DNA from: Dasypus novemcinctus
Taxonomy: Eukaryota; Chordata; Mammalia; Cingulata; Dasypodidae
Direction of reading: 5' to 3'
Length of the DNA stretch: 64,000 nucleotides
Assembly: GCF_030445035.2 (NCBI RefSeq)
Contig: NC_080694.1
Location: 75,593,147 to 75,657,146 of the forward strand
Position 1 is the first letter of the stretch; each line of letters begins with the position of its first letter. A program made the position numbers and the translations under genes. Under the pieces are notes generated by a model. It worked only from the letters and a program-made list of their open reading frames with translations, made no database searches and had not been told where the DNA came from. Below are positions 44,208-56,451 of this stretch, one piece after another.

Positions 44208-47200
44208 ATGGCCTGGTCCGCGCCCAGCCTCCGCGCAGCCCTGGGCCTCGGCTGCGGCCTCCTCTTCCTCCTGGCCTCTGCGGCGGCAGGTAAGGCGCCT
44301 CAGGTGGGGGAGCAGGTGGGCGTGGGCGGGTGCTGCCCAGGCCGTCGAGCCGGGCTCTGCTCCCCACGACGAGCCCCCGGGGTCCTCCCGCCCGTGAGGA
44401 CACATGGGCGACGGCCGGGCCTGGCCTCCGCTGGGCGCAAACGCTGCGAGGGGTGGGGAGAGGCTCGGGGGGCAAGGGGCTCACGCCCCTTCCAGGAGGC
44501 TCCACGCCTCCCCCTGCGCTCGGGGAGGGGCCGAGCTCTCTCCGGGGACCCCTCTGCGGCCCCCTGTGGCCACTGACCGGCCAGTGTCTGCCGGAGCTGG
44601 GCTTCCGCCTCGGCTGGCCGCCCCGAGCGACCCTCGCCTCGTGCCAGCGGTCTCAGGATGGGGGACTGTCCCAGGGCTCTGGTGACACCGCCAAATGAGC
44701 CGACCTTTTAGAAAGAAGCCCTTCTGAGACCCGGACAGGGGTCCCCGCCAGCCGGGCGCCCAGTTAGGCGGGGTCTGCCCTGGGAGCTCCCGGCTGCCCT
44801 GGGTCGATCTGGGGCCGGCAGCTTCCACTGAGCGCCAGCCCTGGGCTCGACGTGCTGGGGGCCGGTGCCGGGGGGGTGGTGGCGCGGGCCAGTGGCTCCG
44901 CAGGTCTCGGCAGTGTGCCCACCTGTCCCCGACTCCATGCCCTTCCCCACAGAGGGTCTCTGGGGAGAGGCGCCAGCCCCCAGTGCCCTGTCCACCTGCT
45001 CCCTTCCTGCCCGGCGGGTTGTCCTGCCTGCTGCCCAGAGATTAGAGGGAAGGGGCCATGCATGGACCAGTCCATCCCTGGGGGAGCTTTGCTCCAGGAC
45101 AGAGCAGGTGGAACCTGCGATTCCCGAGCACGACACAGCGGCTCAGCCTCTGGGCTCTGAGCGGGGCTGAGGTGGACGGAGGGACGGGAGGGGGGCAGGA
45201 GGAGCTGGGTGGAGGACCTCGGAGAGGAGGGCTGACGGGTGGGGGGAGCTGGAGGCTGGGCGGGCTAGCCTGTGGGTGGGGAGGGGGACTGACGACTGGG
45301 GGGTAGGCTTTGCAGCCCAGCTCTGGGTGCGCCTGCCACGCCATCAGCCCCCAGTTCTGGGTGCGCCTGCCAGGCCATTAACCCCCAGCTCTGGGTGCCC
45401 CTGCCACGTCCTCAGCCCCCAGTTCTGAGTGCGCCTGCCAGGCCATCAGCCCCCAGCTCTGGGCGCCCCTGCCACGCCATCAGCCCCCAGTTCTGAGTGC
45501 GCCTGCCAGGCCATCAGCCCCCAGCTCTGGGCGCCCCTGCCACGCCATCAGCCCCCAGCTCTGGGCGCCCCTGCCACGCCATCAGCCCCCAGCTCTGGGC
45601 GCCCCTGCCACGCCATCAGCCCCCAGCTCTGGGCGCCCCTGCCACGCCATCAGCCCCCAGCTCTGGGCGCCCCTGCCACGTCCTCAGCCCCCAGCTCTGG
45701 GCGCCCCTGCCACGCCATTAACCCCCAGTTCTGGGCGCCCCTGCCACGCCATCAGCCCCCAGCTCTGGGCGCCCCTGCCACGCCATCAGCCCACGGTGCT
45801 GGCCAATACTCAGATGACGAGCTTCGAGAACCCCCGAGTCTGCATCCCGCAGTCCCTGAACCACAGATGCCCGCTGAGGGGAGCGCAGGGGGGGCAGGAG
45901 ACTGGGCTGGGGTCCCAGGGAGAACAGGAGGAGGGCATACTTCCTACAATGAGTGTTTAGTTTAATAATTCCTATGACAGAAGTAAAATGTGGTCATTAT
46001 AGAGACTGGAAAAAAGGAATAAGCAGGAAAGGAAACACATCTCTCACGAGGTGTCCTGCCCCGGCTGGCCATCTTAGTTTTTCTTTAGTTTTCCTTTTCA
46101 GGTCTTTTCTACATCTGTGTTTTAGGTCACATACTGAGCGCACACTGTATAGACATTTTAACAAACATTCAGCACTTTGCAAATGGAGTGTGAGATTTAA
46201 ACATTTTTTATTTGTCCCTTAACCATTTTTAAGTGTACAATTTGGCATTAGCACATTCACAATGTTGGGTTACCTCCATCTGTGTTACCAGAACGTTGTC
46301 CTCACCTAGAGAATAAACCCCGCACCAGTTAAGCAGTACTCCTTTCTCTCCCCCAGCCCCTCATAACTTTCAATCTACTTTCTGGCTTTATGGATTTCTT
46401 TAGGCTAGATATTTTTGATAAGGAGAATCATATATTTGTCCTTTTGTGTCTGGCTTATTTCACTTGGCAAAACGTTTTTGAGGCTCGTCCATGCTGCAGC
46501 GTTCATCAGCTGGAATACACTCTTTTGAGGTCCCGACACCAAGAAATGCCAGAAACGCTGCTCCGGCCGAGACCGATGGCCGGTGGCTTGGCAGGATGCC
46601 CACTTTCTTTCCCCGCCAGTGACCTGGCAGACAGACTTGTTCATGGAGCTGACGCTGGGGGTTTTCACTTGTCTCTAGCCGAGCACCCTCCTGTGTCGTG
46701 TGTAAAGTCAGATTTTCCTCTCTGCTCCTCTGCCGGGGCTTTGGGACCAAGACAGGTCTTTTCAGACGGTTGTAGCCAGTGGTATGACTATCTCATGGTG
46801 AAATCGCCTATGCAGTGACACTGTGGCGGGTGCAGGGGAATCGGGGAGAAAAGAAGCTCCTCTCATGCCGCGATTGGCCTCTGACCTGCCTCACGGCTGG
46901 GCTAGGACCAAGGCGCCCCTCCAGCTTCAACTCCAGAGTTCTGGTCTGGGGTCCTCTAGGTCTGGTATAAACTGACTCTGTGGCCAAATGGCCCCTGCAC
47001 CCCAGGAGTGGGCTAGGGCCCACGTTCCCCGCCTTTTACATGCTGGAGCTGTTTCTTAACACGACACATCACCCCTTGTTCCTCCAACTTCGAGGGCCAC
47101 AGCGTGTTAGCTTTTTCCTTGACGTGCATATATAACGGAGGCCGCTGGCAAGGCGTCTAGGGAGTTTCGATCAGTCCAAAATAATCGTTCACTCATCATT

Positions 47201-50200
47201 CACCAAACGTCCACAAAGTGCCTGCGAGGGCCCTGTTTTGGCTGGCAACACTGATGGACACAACAGATAAACCCTGCTCCTGTGGGAACTGAACCGTATG
47301 AGGAGGGGGTGCTGTGTAACAGGACAGCGGGGGCGTGTCCAGCAGTGGGGCAGGGGCGCGCTGCAGAGGGGGGCGAGGGACGCTGCGCAGGGCGCAGGCC
47401 AGACGGGCAGGGGATGCGGGGCCCGCGCCCGCCGGGGAGAGAGCCACCAGGCAGAGTCCTTGAACACTCTAAGAGTTGTCTGCACTGCAGGTCCTGGGCT
47501 GCGCGCCGCATCTCCCTGCCTCCTCCAATCCTCTTCCGGGCGGGGCAGACAGCAGCTTCAGGGACCCCGGGCCGGCCGAGGACGCGGCGAGGGCAGCGCC
47601 CGCCTCCCCCTCTTCAGCAAGGGCCCTGCCGCCTCTCCGTGCCCGCTGCACGCACGCCTGCTCACCCCTTTCCACCTACCCGCATCTGGGGAGGAGGAGG
47701 AGCCCGGCTCTGCGGGCCACTTACAAGCCGAGGCCTGTGCGGTCACAGGACTGCGCTTTCCGCGGAGCGCCTGGCGAGGCCAGCGCCGGCCCTTCCCAAG
47801 GTCGGGGCGACCCTGGAGGCACAGCGCAGGTGCCGGGAAGCCGCAGCCGGGGCTTGCGCTCCAGGCTCTGCCTTGCTGTGCCCCTAACCACGCCGAACCC
47901 TCCTTCTCCACCGCTAAAGCGGGGTGCTGTGAAAAGCAGAGTTAACGCCTGCCCCCCTCGGGAGCCAGGCCCGGCTGTGCTCAGGAAAGGCTGGCGCTGC
48001 CGCTGCCCCCGGAACTCGAGCCCCTCCGCTGGAGGGGGCCGGGGCCGCTCAGGCATCGATCACCAGCAGAGCGGTGGGCCAGAGGAGCTGCTCCCGTGAA
48101 AGAAAGCAGAGGCAGGAGCCGTGACTGCGGCAGGGCCGAGCGCGGATCTGGCTGGGGAGGGGCCGCGGGTCCAGCCCGCCTGCCCCCAGCTCGCTTCCTC
48201 AGGGGCCTGCCGCTGCTGGCTCGTCCACTTCTTGCCCCACCCGTATTTCTTCCAAGGCCTGTGCTCCCAGCCCACCGCGCCTGGAGGTGGGTGGACTGCG
48301 GTTTCGCGCCGCGCCTGCCCTGTGCTAACAGAACCGGTGATCCCACTTACGTAACGACGCTATCTCACTCTCGGGCTCTCACTCAGACATCTCTTCTGTC
48401 CCCGTCCGGCCGTTTCCACGGAGCTCAGGCCGTATCTGTCCACTGACAGGGCGTTTTCGCTCACACCCTGTCCTTACACACAGCCCCTCCCATGTTCCAG
48501 CTGCCTCGGCCGGCCTGGCGGGACCCCCGAGCAGGCATCGTCTCCTTCCAGGACAGTTCACCTGCCCCTAGGTGGCCTGAGGTGTGTGTGTGGGGGTCCA
48601 CATGGGGGGGGCACAGCCTTGAGTCTTCTCCTCCGTTCCCCTGCATCAAGGACAAATGTCGCTTCTGAACTCAGCTTCCCATCTCCCTCCTCCACCCGTC
48701 CTCCGTCCCCTTCCTGTCCTTCTCTCACTCACCACCTGTGTCTATCTGCTAACCCCTATGGGAAGTTCTGCCACAGGTCAGACCTCAGTCTCACACTATT
48801 ACATTTGGGATGGAGCTGGCATGTTTTGGAAAGATGGAGATTCTGAAATTTATTTCCTTTCTTCTCAGCCTTGCCATGGAAAGGGGACTCCATTCCATAA
48901 GTATATAAACCCTAAAAGCACACCTGCTGAGCAAACTACTACTTAATACCCACTATCAAAACCTTATGGGATGCAGGTGTAGCTCAGGGGCTGAGCGCCT
49001 GGTCATGAGTCCAATCCCTGGTTTCTCCTTAAACAGCAACAACAATAACAAAAGCCTTACCATTTGAGAAGAAGTTGACAGGACAACTGTAATGTCAAGC
49101 TGAAGGAAGCGGACAAGTAATTAACGAAGAATTTTGGGGCCCTGAGATGAGGCTAGATCTCATGGGCTTGGAATGTCTACAAAGAAGCCAGGAGGACCAC
49201 AGGACCTGAGACGGAGGGTGGGAGGGGGTGGGGGAGAGGCAGGAGGGGTTCTTGCAGAAGTGGAGGTTGGATGCCATGTGCTCTCGGTGGGCGGCTGGCA
49301 AACGTACTCTGGAGATGGAGGTGGGGAGAGGGTGGGGGAAGAACTCGGGGAAGTAGCTTATTTGCCTGTTTTTCCACAGGTGCTTCCACATTACAGAGGC
49401 CTCAGAAAGCTGACGGATCCCCGACACCAGGTCTCTTCTCACTCCTCACCAACGGTCTTGCTCACAGCACTCCGCCTACCCACAGGGCCCTTGACTCTAG
49501 ACACAACCCTCGAGGCCTCCCCAGATCTACAGAAACCCCTAAGTCAAAACCGCACTGCAACACCACACGCCATCCTAAGCCTGTTCACAACCCGATAGGC
49601 AACCCCAAAACAGCAGACCACAAGAACGCTACAGCTCATCACGGAGCACCTCCCTCCTCTGAACAAATACCCAGGAACGAGGGGAAAGACCTGAATGTCC
49701 AGAATGGGAGCTTCTTCAATCCTGCTGACTCCAGGAGCAGACGTGAAGGCCATTCTGATGCAAAGCACCCAACACCATCACCCAGGAGCAAAACAACTTG
49801 TCGCAAGACCACTATAAGCAAACCTACTACAAGATCTTTGGAAAAGAGCAACACTACTTCAGACAATGGAAGTACCACTTCACATAAGACAACTCCTTTC
49901 CACAAGTCACACAACTCAGAGAGCAACAGAGTAACCCCATCTTCCTCAGAGAAGACAAAAGAAACTCTTTATAACAGGACAACAGTCCATGGAAATACTC
50001 CATCAATCAATGAGAAGACCACGAGAGCTCTAGCAAAGTCTACAGAGCACATAGGAAAGACCACCTCGGCCAAGGAGAAGACCACGAAAGCTCCTGACAA
50101 GCCTGCAGGTCACCCAGAAAAGACCACCTCAGCCAAGGAGACCACAAGAGCTCCTGAAAAGCCTGCAGGACACCCAGAAAAGACCACCTTGGCCAAGGAG

Positions 50201-52638
50201 ACCACGAGAGCTCCTGAAAAGCCTGCAGGACACCCAGAAAAGACCACCTCGGCCAAGGAGACCACAAGAGCTCCTGAAAAGTCTGCAGGACACCAAGAAA
50301 AGACCACCTCAGCCAAGGAGAAGACCACAAAAGCTCCTGAAAAGCCTGCAGGTCACCCAGAAAAGACCACCTTGGCCAAGGAGAAGACCACAAGAGTGCC
50401 TGAGAAGTCTACAGAGCACATAGGAAAGACCACCTCAGCCAAGGAGAAGACCACGAGAGCTTCTGAAAAGCCTGCAGGACACCAAGAAAAGACCACCTCG
50501 GCCAAGGAGAAGACCACGAAAGCTCCTGAAAAGCCTGCAGGACACCAAGAAAAGACCACCTCGGTCAAGAAGACCACGAGAGCTCCTGAAAAGCCTGCAG
50601 GACACCCAGAAAAGACCACCTCGGCCAAGGAGACCACGAGAGCTCCTGAAAAGCCTGCAGGACACCCAGAAAAGACCACCTCGGCCAAGGAGACCACGAG
50701 AGCTCCTGAAAAGCCTGCAGGACACCCAGAAAAGACCACCTCGGCCAAGGAGACCACGAGAGCTCCTGAAAAGCCTGCAGGACACCCAGAAAAGACCACC
50801 TCGGCCAAGGAGAAGACCACAAAAGCTCCTGAAAAGCCTGCAGGACACCAAGAAAAGACCACCTCGGCCAAGGAGACCACGAGAGCTCCTGAAAAGCCTG
50901 CAGGACACCCAGAAAAGACCACCTCAGCCAAGGAGAAGACCACAAAAGCTCCTGAAAAGCCTACAGGACACCAAGAAAAGACCACCTCAGCCAAGGAGAA
51001 GACCACAAGAGTGCCTGAAAAGTCTACAGAGCACATAGGAAAGACCACCTCGGCCAAGAAGGAGACCACGAGAGCTCCTGAAAAGCCTGCAGGACACCCA
51101 GAAAAGACCACCTCAGCCAAGGAGAGGACCACAAGAGTGCCTGAGAAGTCTACAGAGCACATAGGAAAGACCACCTTGGCCAAGGAGAAGACCACAAGAG
51201 CTCCAGCAAAGCCTGCAGGACACCTAGAAAAGACCACCTCTGCCAATGAGAAGACCATGAGAGCTCCAACAAAGCCTGCAGGACACCAAGAAAAGACCAC
51301 TTCGGCCAAGAAGAAGACCACGAGAGTTCTTGAAAAATCTACTGCACACATAGGAAAGACCACCTCGGCCAAGGAGAAGACCACGAGAGCTCCTGAAAAG
51401 CCTGCAGGTCACCCAGAAAAGACTACCTCGGCCAAGGAGAAGACCACAAGAGTGCCTGAAAAGTCTACAGAACACATAGGAAAGACCACCTTGGCCAAGG
51501 CGAAGACCACAAGAGCTCCAGCAAAGCCTGCAGGACACCTAGAAAAGACCACCTCTGCCAATGAGAAGACCACGAGAGCTCCAACAAAGCCTGCAGGACA
51601 CCAAGAAAAGACCACTTCGGCCAAGAAGAAGACCACGAGAGTTCTTGAAAAATCTGCTGCACACATAGGAAAGACCACCTCGGCCAAGGAGAAGACTACG
51701 AGAGCTCCTGAAAAGCCTGCAGGTCACCCAGAAAAGACCACCTCGGCCAAGAAGAAGATCACGAGAGTGCCTGAAAAGCCTGCAGGACACCAAGAAAAGA
51801 CCTCACTCCCCACACCCAGCATGGAACTGAGTTCCACTACATCAGAAGCCACAGGCTATGACAGTCATCCTTTCCAGAATAAAGGTGGCTCAAAAGGAGG
51901 TCTCCAGGCTGGAGAGACAGGACAGAATGCTTCATTCCCTGCTTGGGCCATAGTCATTGTGGTCCTGGTGGCCGTGATTCTTCTCCTTGTGTTCCTTGGC
52001 CTGGTCTTCTTGGTAAGGGAAGGGATGCACCAGAGAAATAAATTATTGGGTTAGGGAGTTGAGGAAAGGCTATGGGTCAGAACTAGGAGGAATGATGAGT
52101 CTAGGAAAAGAGACATGATGGGGGGTGGGTAGTGACAGAGGGACAGTGGTGGTGAAAACTTGGGGAAAGATGAGATGCATGGGATGTTAAAACTGAAACT
52201 GAGGAGAAGGATGTGGTTGGGTAAAAAGGGTGTGGAGCAGGGAATATTTGGGAGTTGAAGACAGTCTGGGGTGTAAAAATAGGGGACATAAGGATAAGGG
52301 AACTAGAACAGAGGAGAGAATTTGAGATAGAATCTGGGACTTAGTGTATTAGATCTGGAGCTGGAATAAGCATCAAGGGTTTTGATGAGATCTTGGGCCT
52401 GGAGGGAGCAAAGAATAGAGCTGATGGGCTGAGGTGGGTATTGAGAAAAGCATACCGCATGGCAGATGGCCCTCATTCTTTCTTCTCCCAATCACAGGTC
52501 TCCCATATGACTCGAACACGCCATCCACTGACCAAGAACGCTGAAAACGATGACCCAGAGGACGACGGGGGCCCCAACTCCTACCCAGTCTACTTGATGG
52601 AGCAGCAGACCCTGGGCATGGGCCCGATGCCACGGTGA
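44208..52638 (+). CDS. MUCL3: MUCL3 (DPCR1), mucin-like membrane protein 3
   Basis: Epithelial transmembrane mucin-like protein of the MHC mucin cluster. Exons: 44208-44289, 49380-52012, 52498-52638; 2856 bases, 951 aa, phases consistent. Exon 1 encodes the signal peptide (MAWSAPSLRAALGLGC, then GLLFLLAS), matching human MAQPVHSLCSAFGLQCCLLFLLAS. Exon 2 opens with a non-repeated Thr/Ser/Lys-rich part (HCNTTRHPKP resembles human HCNTTRHSKP). Some 29 repeats of KTTSAKETTRAPEKPAGHPE follow in 20-21 residue units, then the membrane helix AWAIVIVVLVAVILLLVFLG (residues about 883-907). Exon 3 gives the cytoplasmic tail (DDGGPNSYPVYLMEQQTLGM), almost identical to human. The repeat differs completely from the human repeat, as usual for mucins. 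The frame starting near 49271 includes intron; the acceptor at 49377-49379 sets the true exon start. Confidence 0.95.
45310..45795. repeat. Minisatellite, unit about 34 bases, MUCL3 intron 1
   Basis: About 14 copies of CCCCCAGCTCTGGGCGCCCC / TGCCACGCCATCAG, very regular. Confidence 0.93.
46195..46530 (-). mobile_element. LINE-1 3' end fragment (antisense), MUCL3 intron 1
   Basis: AACCATTTTTAAGTGTACAA, then a CCCCAGCCCCTCATAAC-like part, ATCAATCTACTTTCTGGC, and GTCCTTTTGTGTCTGGCTTA: the standard order of an old L1 3' region seen in antisense. Confidence 0.85.
46531..48960. other. Remaining MUCL3 intron 1 sequence
   Basis: No exon is supported. About 47185-47300 (TTCACTCATCATTCACCAAA, GTGCCTGCGAGGGCCCTG, CTCCTGTGGGAACTGAACC) looks like a diverged L2 end. 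A CpG-richer part spans 47500-48300 without recognisable protein. Confidence 0.5.
48968..49052 (+). mobile_element. Short tRNA-derived SINE, plus orientation
   Basis: GCAGGTGTAGCTCAGGGGCT is an A-box-like tRNA start, then GAGTCCAATCCCTGG in the B-box position and an AACAACAATAAC tail. It is a short head-only relative of the armadillo SINEs. Confidence 0.75.
50040..51800 (+). repeat. MUCL3: Coding 60/63-base tandem repeat of MUCL3
   Basis: About 29 in-frame units of 60 or 63 bases (20 or 21 codons), with the three-base difference arising from AAG/GAG codon gain. Subtypes (TEHIGKTT, AGHPEKTT, AGHQEKTT, AGHLEKTT) recur in blocks. A block of about 306 bases near 51140-51440 is repeated near 51446-51746. 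Confidence 0.95.
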
Positions 52639-53555
52639 CCTTTCGGGAGCCACTTACCCCCAACTCCTACTTAGACCCCCACTTCCTATTCTGGACTCCA
52701 GAAAGAGCTGAGGGTACTGCCAGCTGCCAGCTTTAACCCTCCATCTGCTGGGTTCTTCTGGACACTGGTTGGCGGACGGGGTGGTAATGAAGGGTGTGAC
52801 TTTGGGGGATAGAGAAGAATGAAGAATGCGAGCAGTATTTCCGAAGAGGATGGTCTGAGAACGAAAAGATGTGTGATGGACATGTGGGGTGAGCAGTGAC
52901 GAGGACACTGTGATAGAGGGCCATGGCCAGGGGAGCTTGGGTCCTAGGAGGGCTTGAATGGGGGCTGTGGAAGGTGAGGCGACAGGATGGGCCCCACAGT
53001 TTCAATTTTCCATCCACTATTATTTAGGGTTTGTGTGGACGCAGGCCTGGGTCTGAGTTTCCAAGGCCCTCGCCTCCACCCCCAACCCACCTTAGCTTAA
53101 AACGAAAACCAAAAAGCTCCTAGAAGAAAAGATTTACTTCCTTTTCAGTCCTCTCAGTTTCCTGCAGCAAAGAAACTTCCAGAAAAACTTATGTCTCTCA
53201 GCAGACTGCTCCTTCCAGCCCCTTAGCTTTCCACGTCCTCCGGGAGCCCAGCGCCTGGCTTGCTGGGCTGTCATGGCCGGGGGGACCCCGATCCTGGACC
53301 TTCCCCACAGCATGCTTCTCCAGGCTCTCCCACCAAAAGCCAGCCCTGGTTTCCCTTGTAAAATTTCCCATGGCCTCTACTGTCCCAAAACTACACCTGC
53401 ACCCTGAACTGACTGTCCTCTCTTCTGGGCATTTCACTTTTGTGTTTTCTGGATTTTCTCTAACTTATCACAACCGTTTTACCTATCACTGAGCAGAAGG
53501 GGAGGGTTTGGCAGAAGTACCTGCTTCCTTCTAACTGTTGTTCTTTTATAATAAA
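52639..53555 (+). terminator. MUCL3: MUCL3 3' UTR and polyadenylation signal (AATAAA 53550-53555)
   Basis: About 0.9 kb of unique sequence after the TGA ends at TTTTATAATAAAACG, with TGTATTT downstream. No competing frame is supported. Confidence 0.85.
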
Positions 53556-53599
53556 ACGTAACCTGTATTTATAACATAAGGGCGTCAGTTATTGGCCTG

Positions 53600-56190
53600 T
53601 GGGGCTGCAGGGGCCTGGCTCTGGTTGGAGCCCTGTGGCTGAGCTCGGCCGAGAGGCTGAGCCCCTGCTGCTCCTAAAACGGCCCCTTCTGGGTTTAGAT
53701 CAGATTTCAGTTCACAGGGAGCTCGTTAGCGCGGTGAGAGTGAGTGAAGATACACCCACTACGCGCTGTTGAGGCTGTAGAGAAGCACAGACAGAGCTCC
53801 TGCCTGGGACACCAACACGGGAAAATTAAAATGAAAAGACTCAGCGAGACGTGCCACAGGCCGTGCTATCCAGAGCAAACGCTCTAATTAACGGGCCGCT
53901 ACCAAGTTCCAGGCAAGGACACCAAAACCACCCCATGCGCAGGTCCTGTCCACTTTGGTCCCAGCAGCCCCGAGCGGGGCAGCCAGGGGCGCCCCTGGGA
54001 GTGCATCCTGCGGGCAGGAGAGGCGCACCGGCCTGGCGCTTCAGCTTCCACCTGCGTAAACGCATGGCACAGGCTTGCGGGGTGGGCGCCTCTGTGGACA
54101 GTGGCCCTGACCCACACATGGTGGTCACCAGTCATCCGGCTCTGGCCGGCCCAGCTGTGGGTGGGCGGCTCAGGCCGAGGGGGGCTGGGAGTGGAGGCTG
54201 AGAGCAGGGGTCTCGGAAGCGAGGTTCTGGAGGGAGCCTGAGGTGGGCCCGCGGGAAGGGGGCGTGTGCCGGTCAGCAGCCCCCTGGCCGGAGCACAGTG
54301 GCCGCAGCCCCCAACTGCGGCATTTCCCCAGCTGGACTCTGACTAGGCAAACAACAAAACCACCGCTCCTGACCCAGGACAGCCCCTGCGCAGCCACCCA
54401 AAGGGCAGGGGCCGAGGGGTGGGGGTCCGGCGGCCAGCGTGGGCGGTGGTCTCGGCGCGCCCCCCCCCCAAAATCGCACTGGCCGGTGGGTCCTTTAACG
54501 AGCTCCGGGGCTGTGCCCGCCTTGGGAACCTGCTGCCTGAGTGGGGAGGGAGGTCCACCCCCTCCGCGCAGCTCGACCCCTGCCCTCCGGCCCCCCCCCC
54601 CGGGGCCCAGCCTCTCGGAAGCCGCAGGCCTTGGGAGACGCGGCTGGACGGCGGGGCTCGGGTGCCCCCACCCCGCCCCTCCCCCGCAGGCCTGGAGCGG
54701 CCGGGTGGGCGCCCGGTCCCGCGCTGCTCCCAGCGAGGGACCGCCCCGCGGCGCCCCTTCCCCAGCCCTGGGGCTCTGTCTCCCCACGCCCGTTTCCCGG
54801 GTGAGAGCACCGAGGCCCCGGCCGGGCTCACGCGGTTGTGGGTCCTCCCTCCGCGCCTGGCCTCCCTCGCTGCGCCCGGGGTCGTGGGGGCTGTGGGTGT
54901 GCTACGACCCTGCAGAGCCCGCGCTCCCGCCGCCCGCGGCCACCCGCCTTCGGGCACCTTCCGAGGCCCCGGGCTCTCCGCCCTGCCCTGGGCTACCGAC
55001 CCGGCAGTGTGGGGCTCCCCGCTCCGCCTCCTCCCGGAAGGGGCACCCCCAGAGGAGACAGGGTCTGCCCGGGGGCGGGCCCTCCCCCTTCCCCCTCCCC
55101 CTCCCCTTCCCCTCTCCCCCCTCCCTCTCCCCCTTTCCTCTCCCCCCTCCCCCTCCTGGGTCTGAATACCGCTCCTCGATCCTGCCCCTCCCCGAGAGCC
55201 CCTCCAGGAGGGGAGGCCGAGGCTCGAGGCTCAGCCGCCCTGGAGCGGCACGGCCGGGGCCAGGTGGGAAGAGGCGGGAAGGCCGCGCCGTGGGGCAAGC
55301 CCCCCGCTCCACCCCGCGCCCCCCAGGCGACGCCCCCCACGGAGCCTGCCCCGCGGGCGCCTTGGGGCCCCCAGTCCCGGGGGGGTGTTGTGGACAGTGG
55401 ACAGTCCTCTGCGCCCGCCCCGGCGCTGCTTCTCCTTGGAATCTGGAGCCTGGTGAGTGAATTCTCGCCCGTCAGAGAGGACCTGGGAGCCCCCGGAAGC
55501 TGAGGGGCAGGTCCGCCCTCCCGGCCCCTGCTTGTCTCAACTCTTTCTGGACGCAAAGACGATGCCCTTCTTTCTGGCCCGGTTCCCTGCAGGTGGGCGC
55601 CGGGCCGAGCCCCCCGACCCCCATTCTGCACCCGCCCCTCCTCCAGCCCCAGCCGCACGAGAGACGGAATGCACGGAGCCCCGATTTCCCCTGGCAGCCT
55701 GGCGGCAGCGCCTGCCCAGTGGTGTTCCGCGTCCAACGCGGGAATCCTGCCCTCGCCGGTCCCGGAGCCGAGCGCTGCCTCCAGCAGAAACGCGCCTCCC
55801 CGAGGCCCGCGGCGGCCGCCTGCCCCTGCCCGGAGGTGACCGCCCGCCGTGCGGACTCCGGCCCGCGCAGAAGTCCAGCCCGGGCCGCTGCGCTCGCCCT
55901 GCGTCCCTGCTCCGCCCCGCGACCGTCCCGGAGGCGCCGCGCACGGCCGGCCGCGCCCTCTGCGCGCCGTCGGAGCTGCCCCTGGGCCGCTCCAGCTCCC
56001 ACCCCTGGAGCCTTCCGGGCTCGTCCCGCTCCCGCGCCGCTGAAGTCCGTCCTGGCTTCCCGGGATCTGCGTGACCTGGCAGCTGGATGTCACGCCCTGT
56101 CGCGCTTGGTCTCACTTAAAGAGACTCAAATGTTCTGCAGCAAACGTTTTTGGAGTGTCACCGAGTGCCAGGCTGGAGACCCCGCCCCGT
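53600..56190. other. Orphan CpG-rich region downstream of MUCL3
   Basis: Strongly GC- and CpG-rich from about 54400 to 56080, with long frames in all directions as expected from composition. A homopyrimidine tract lies at 55081-55158 and a consensus donor at about 55453 (CCTG then GTGAGTG). No protein similarity or complete exon set is recognised, so a CpG island or non-coding RNA promoter is the most that can be said. Confidence 0.5.
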
Positions 56191-56274
56191 GAAAATTCTC
56201 TAACAGTAAATTTCCAGAGTCCACAGGAGAAGACTCTCCATGCCATTTGCCCTTTGTTTAGGATGCAGTTTACC
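56191..56274 (+). repeat. Dispersed direct repeat, copy 1
   Basis: About 84 bases beginning GAAAATTCTCTAACAGTAAA and ending near GTTTACC. They recur at 57118-57203 with roughly 10 differences. The family is unidentified. Confidence 0.85.
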
Positions 56275-56370
56275 CCGAGACGCGCAGCTCCGGGGGGCTC
56301 GGAGGCCGCCTGGGAAGGGTGCAGGCGCCCACCGCCGCGTCCCGCCTCAGGCCTTGGAGGTAGCCTCAAG

Positions 56371-56451
56371 GGAGCAGGTGCCGCTCGGGCTCCGCTCCTG
56401 CTTCCCAAGCACGAGGTCCCGGGTTCGATCCCCAGTGCTAGAAAAAAACCC
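56371..56451 (+). mobile_element. Short tRNA-derived SINE
   Basis: GGAGCAGGTG head, then CTGCTTCCCAAGCACGAGG and a near-perfect B box in GGGTTCGATCCCCAG, then AAAAAAA. Same tRNA-type family as 48968-49052; it is embedded in the GC-rich zone. Confidence 0.8.

Noticed and set aside
50353-51384. 343-residue antisense frame in MUCL3 (LAEVVFSGCPAGFSGALVV repeats)
   Set aside because: It is the mirror of the coding repeat; hydrophobicity follows from complementing Lys/Glu/Thr codons.
54838-55503. A protein gene in the CpG-rich zone after MUCL3
   Set aside because: Overlapping frames on both strands, Pro/Arg/Ala composition and only one isolated donor-like site; nothing is recognisable.
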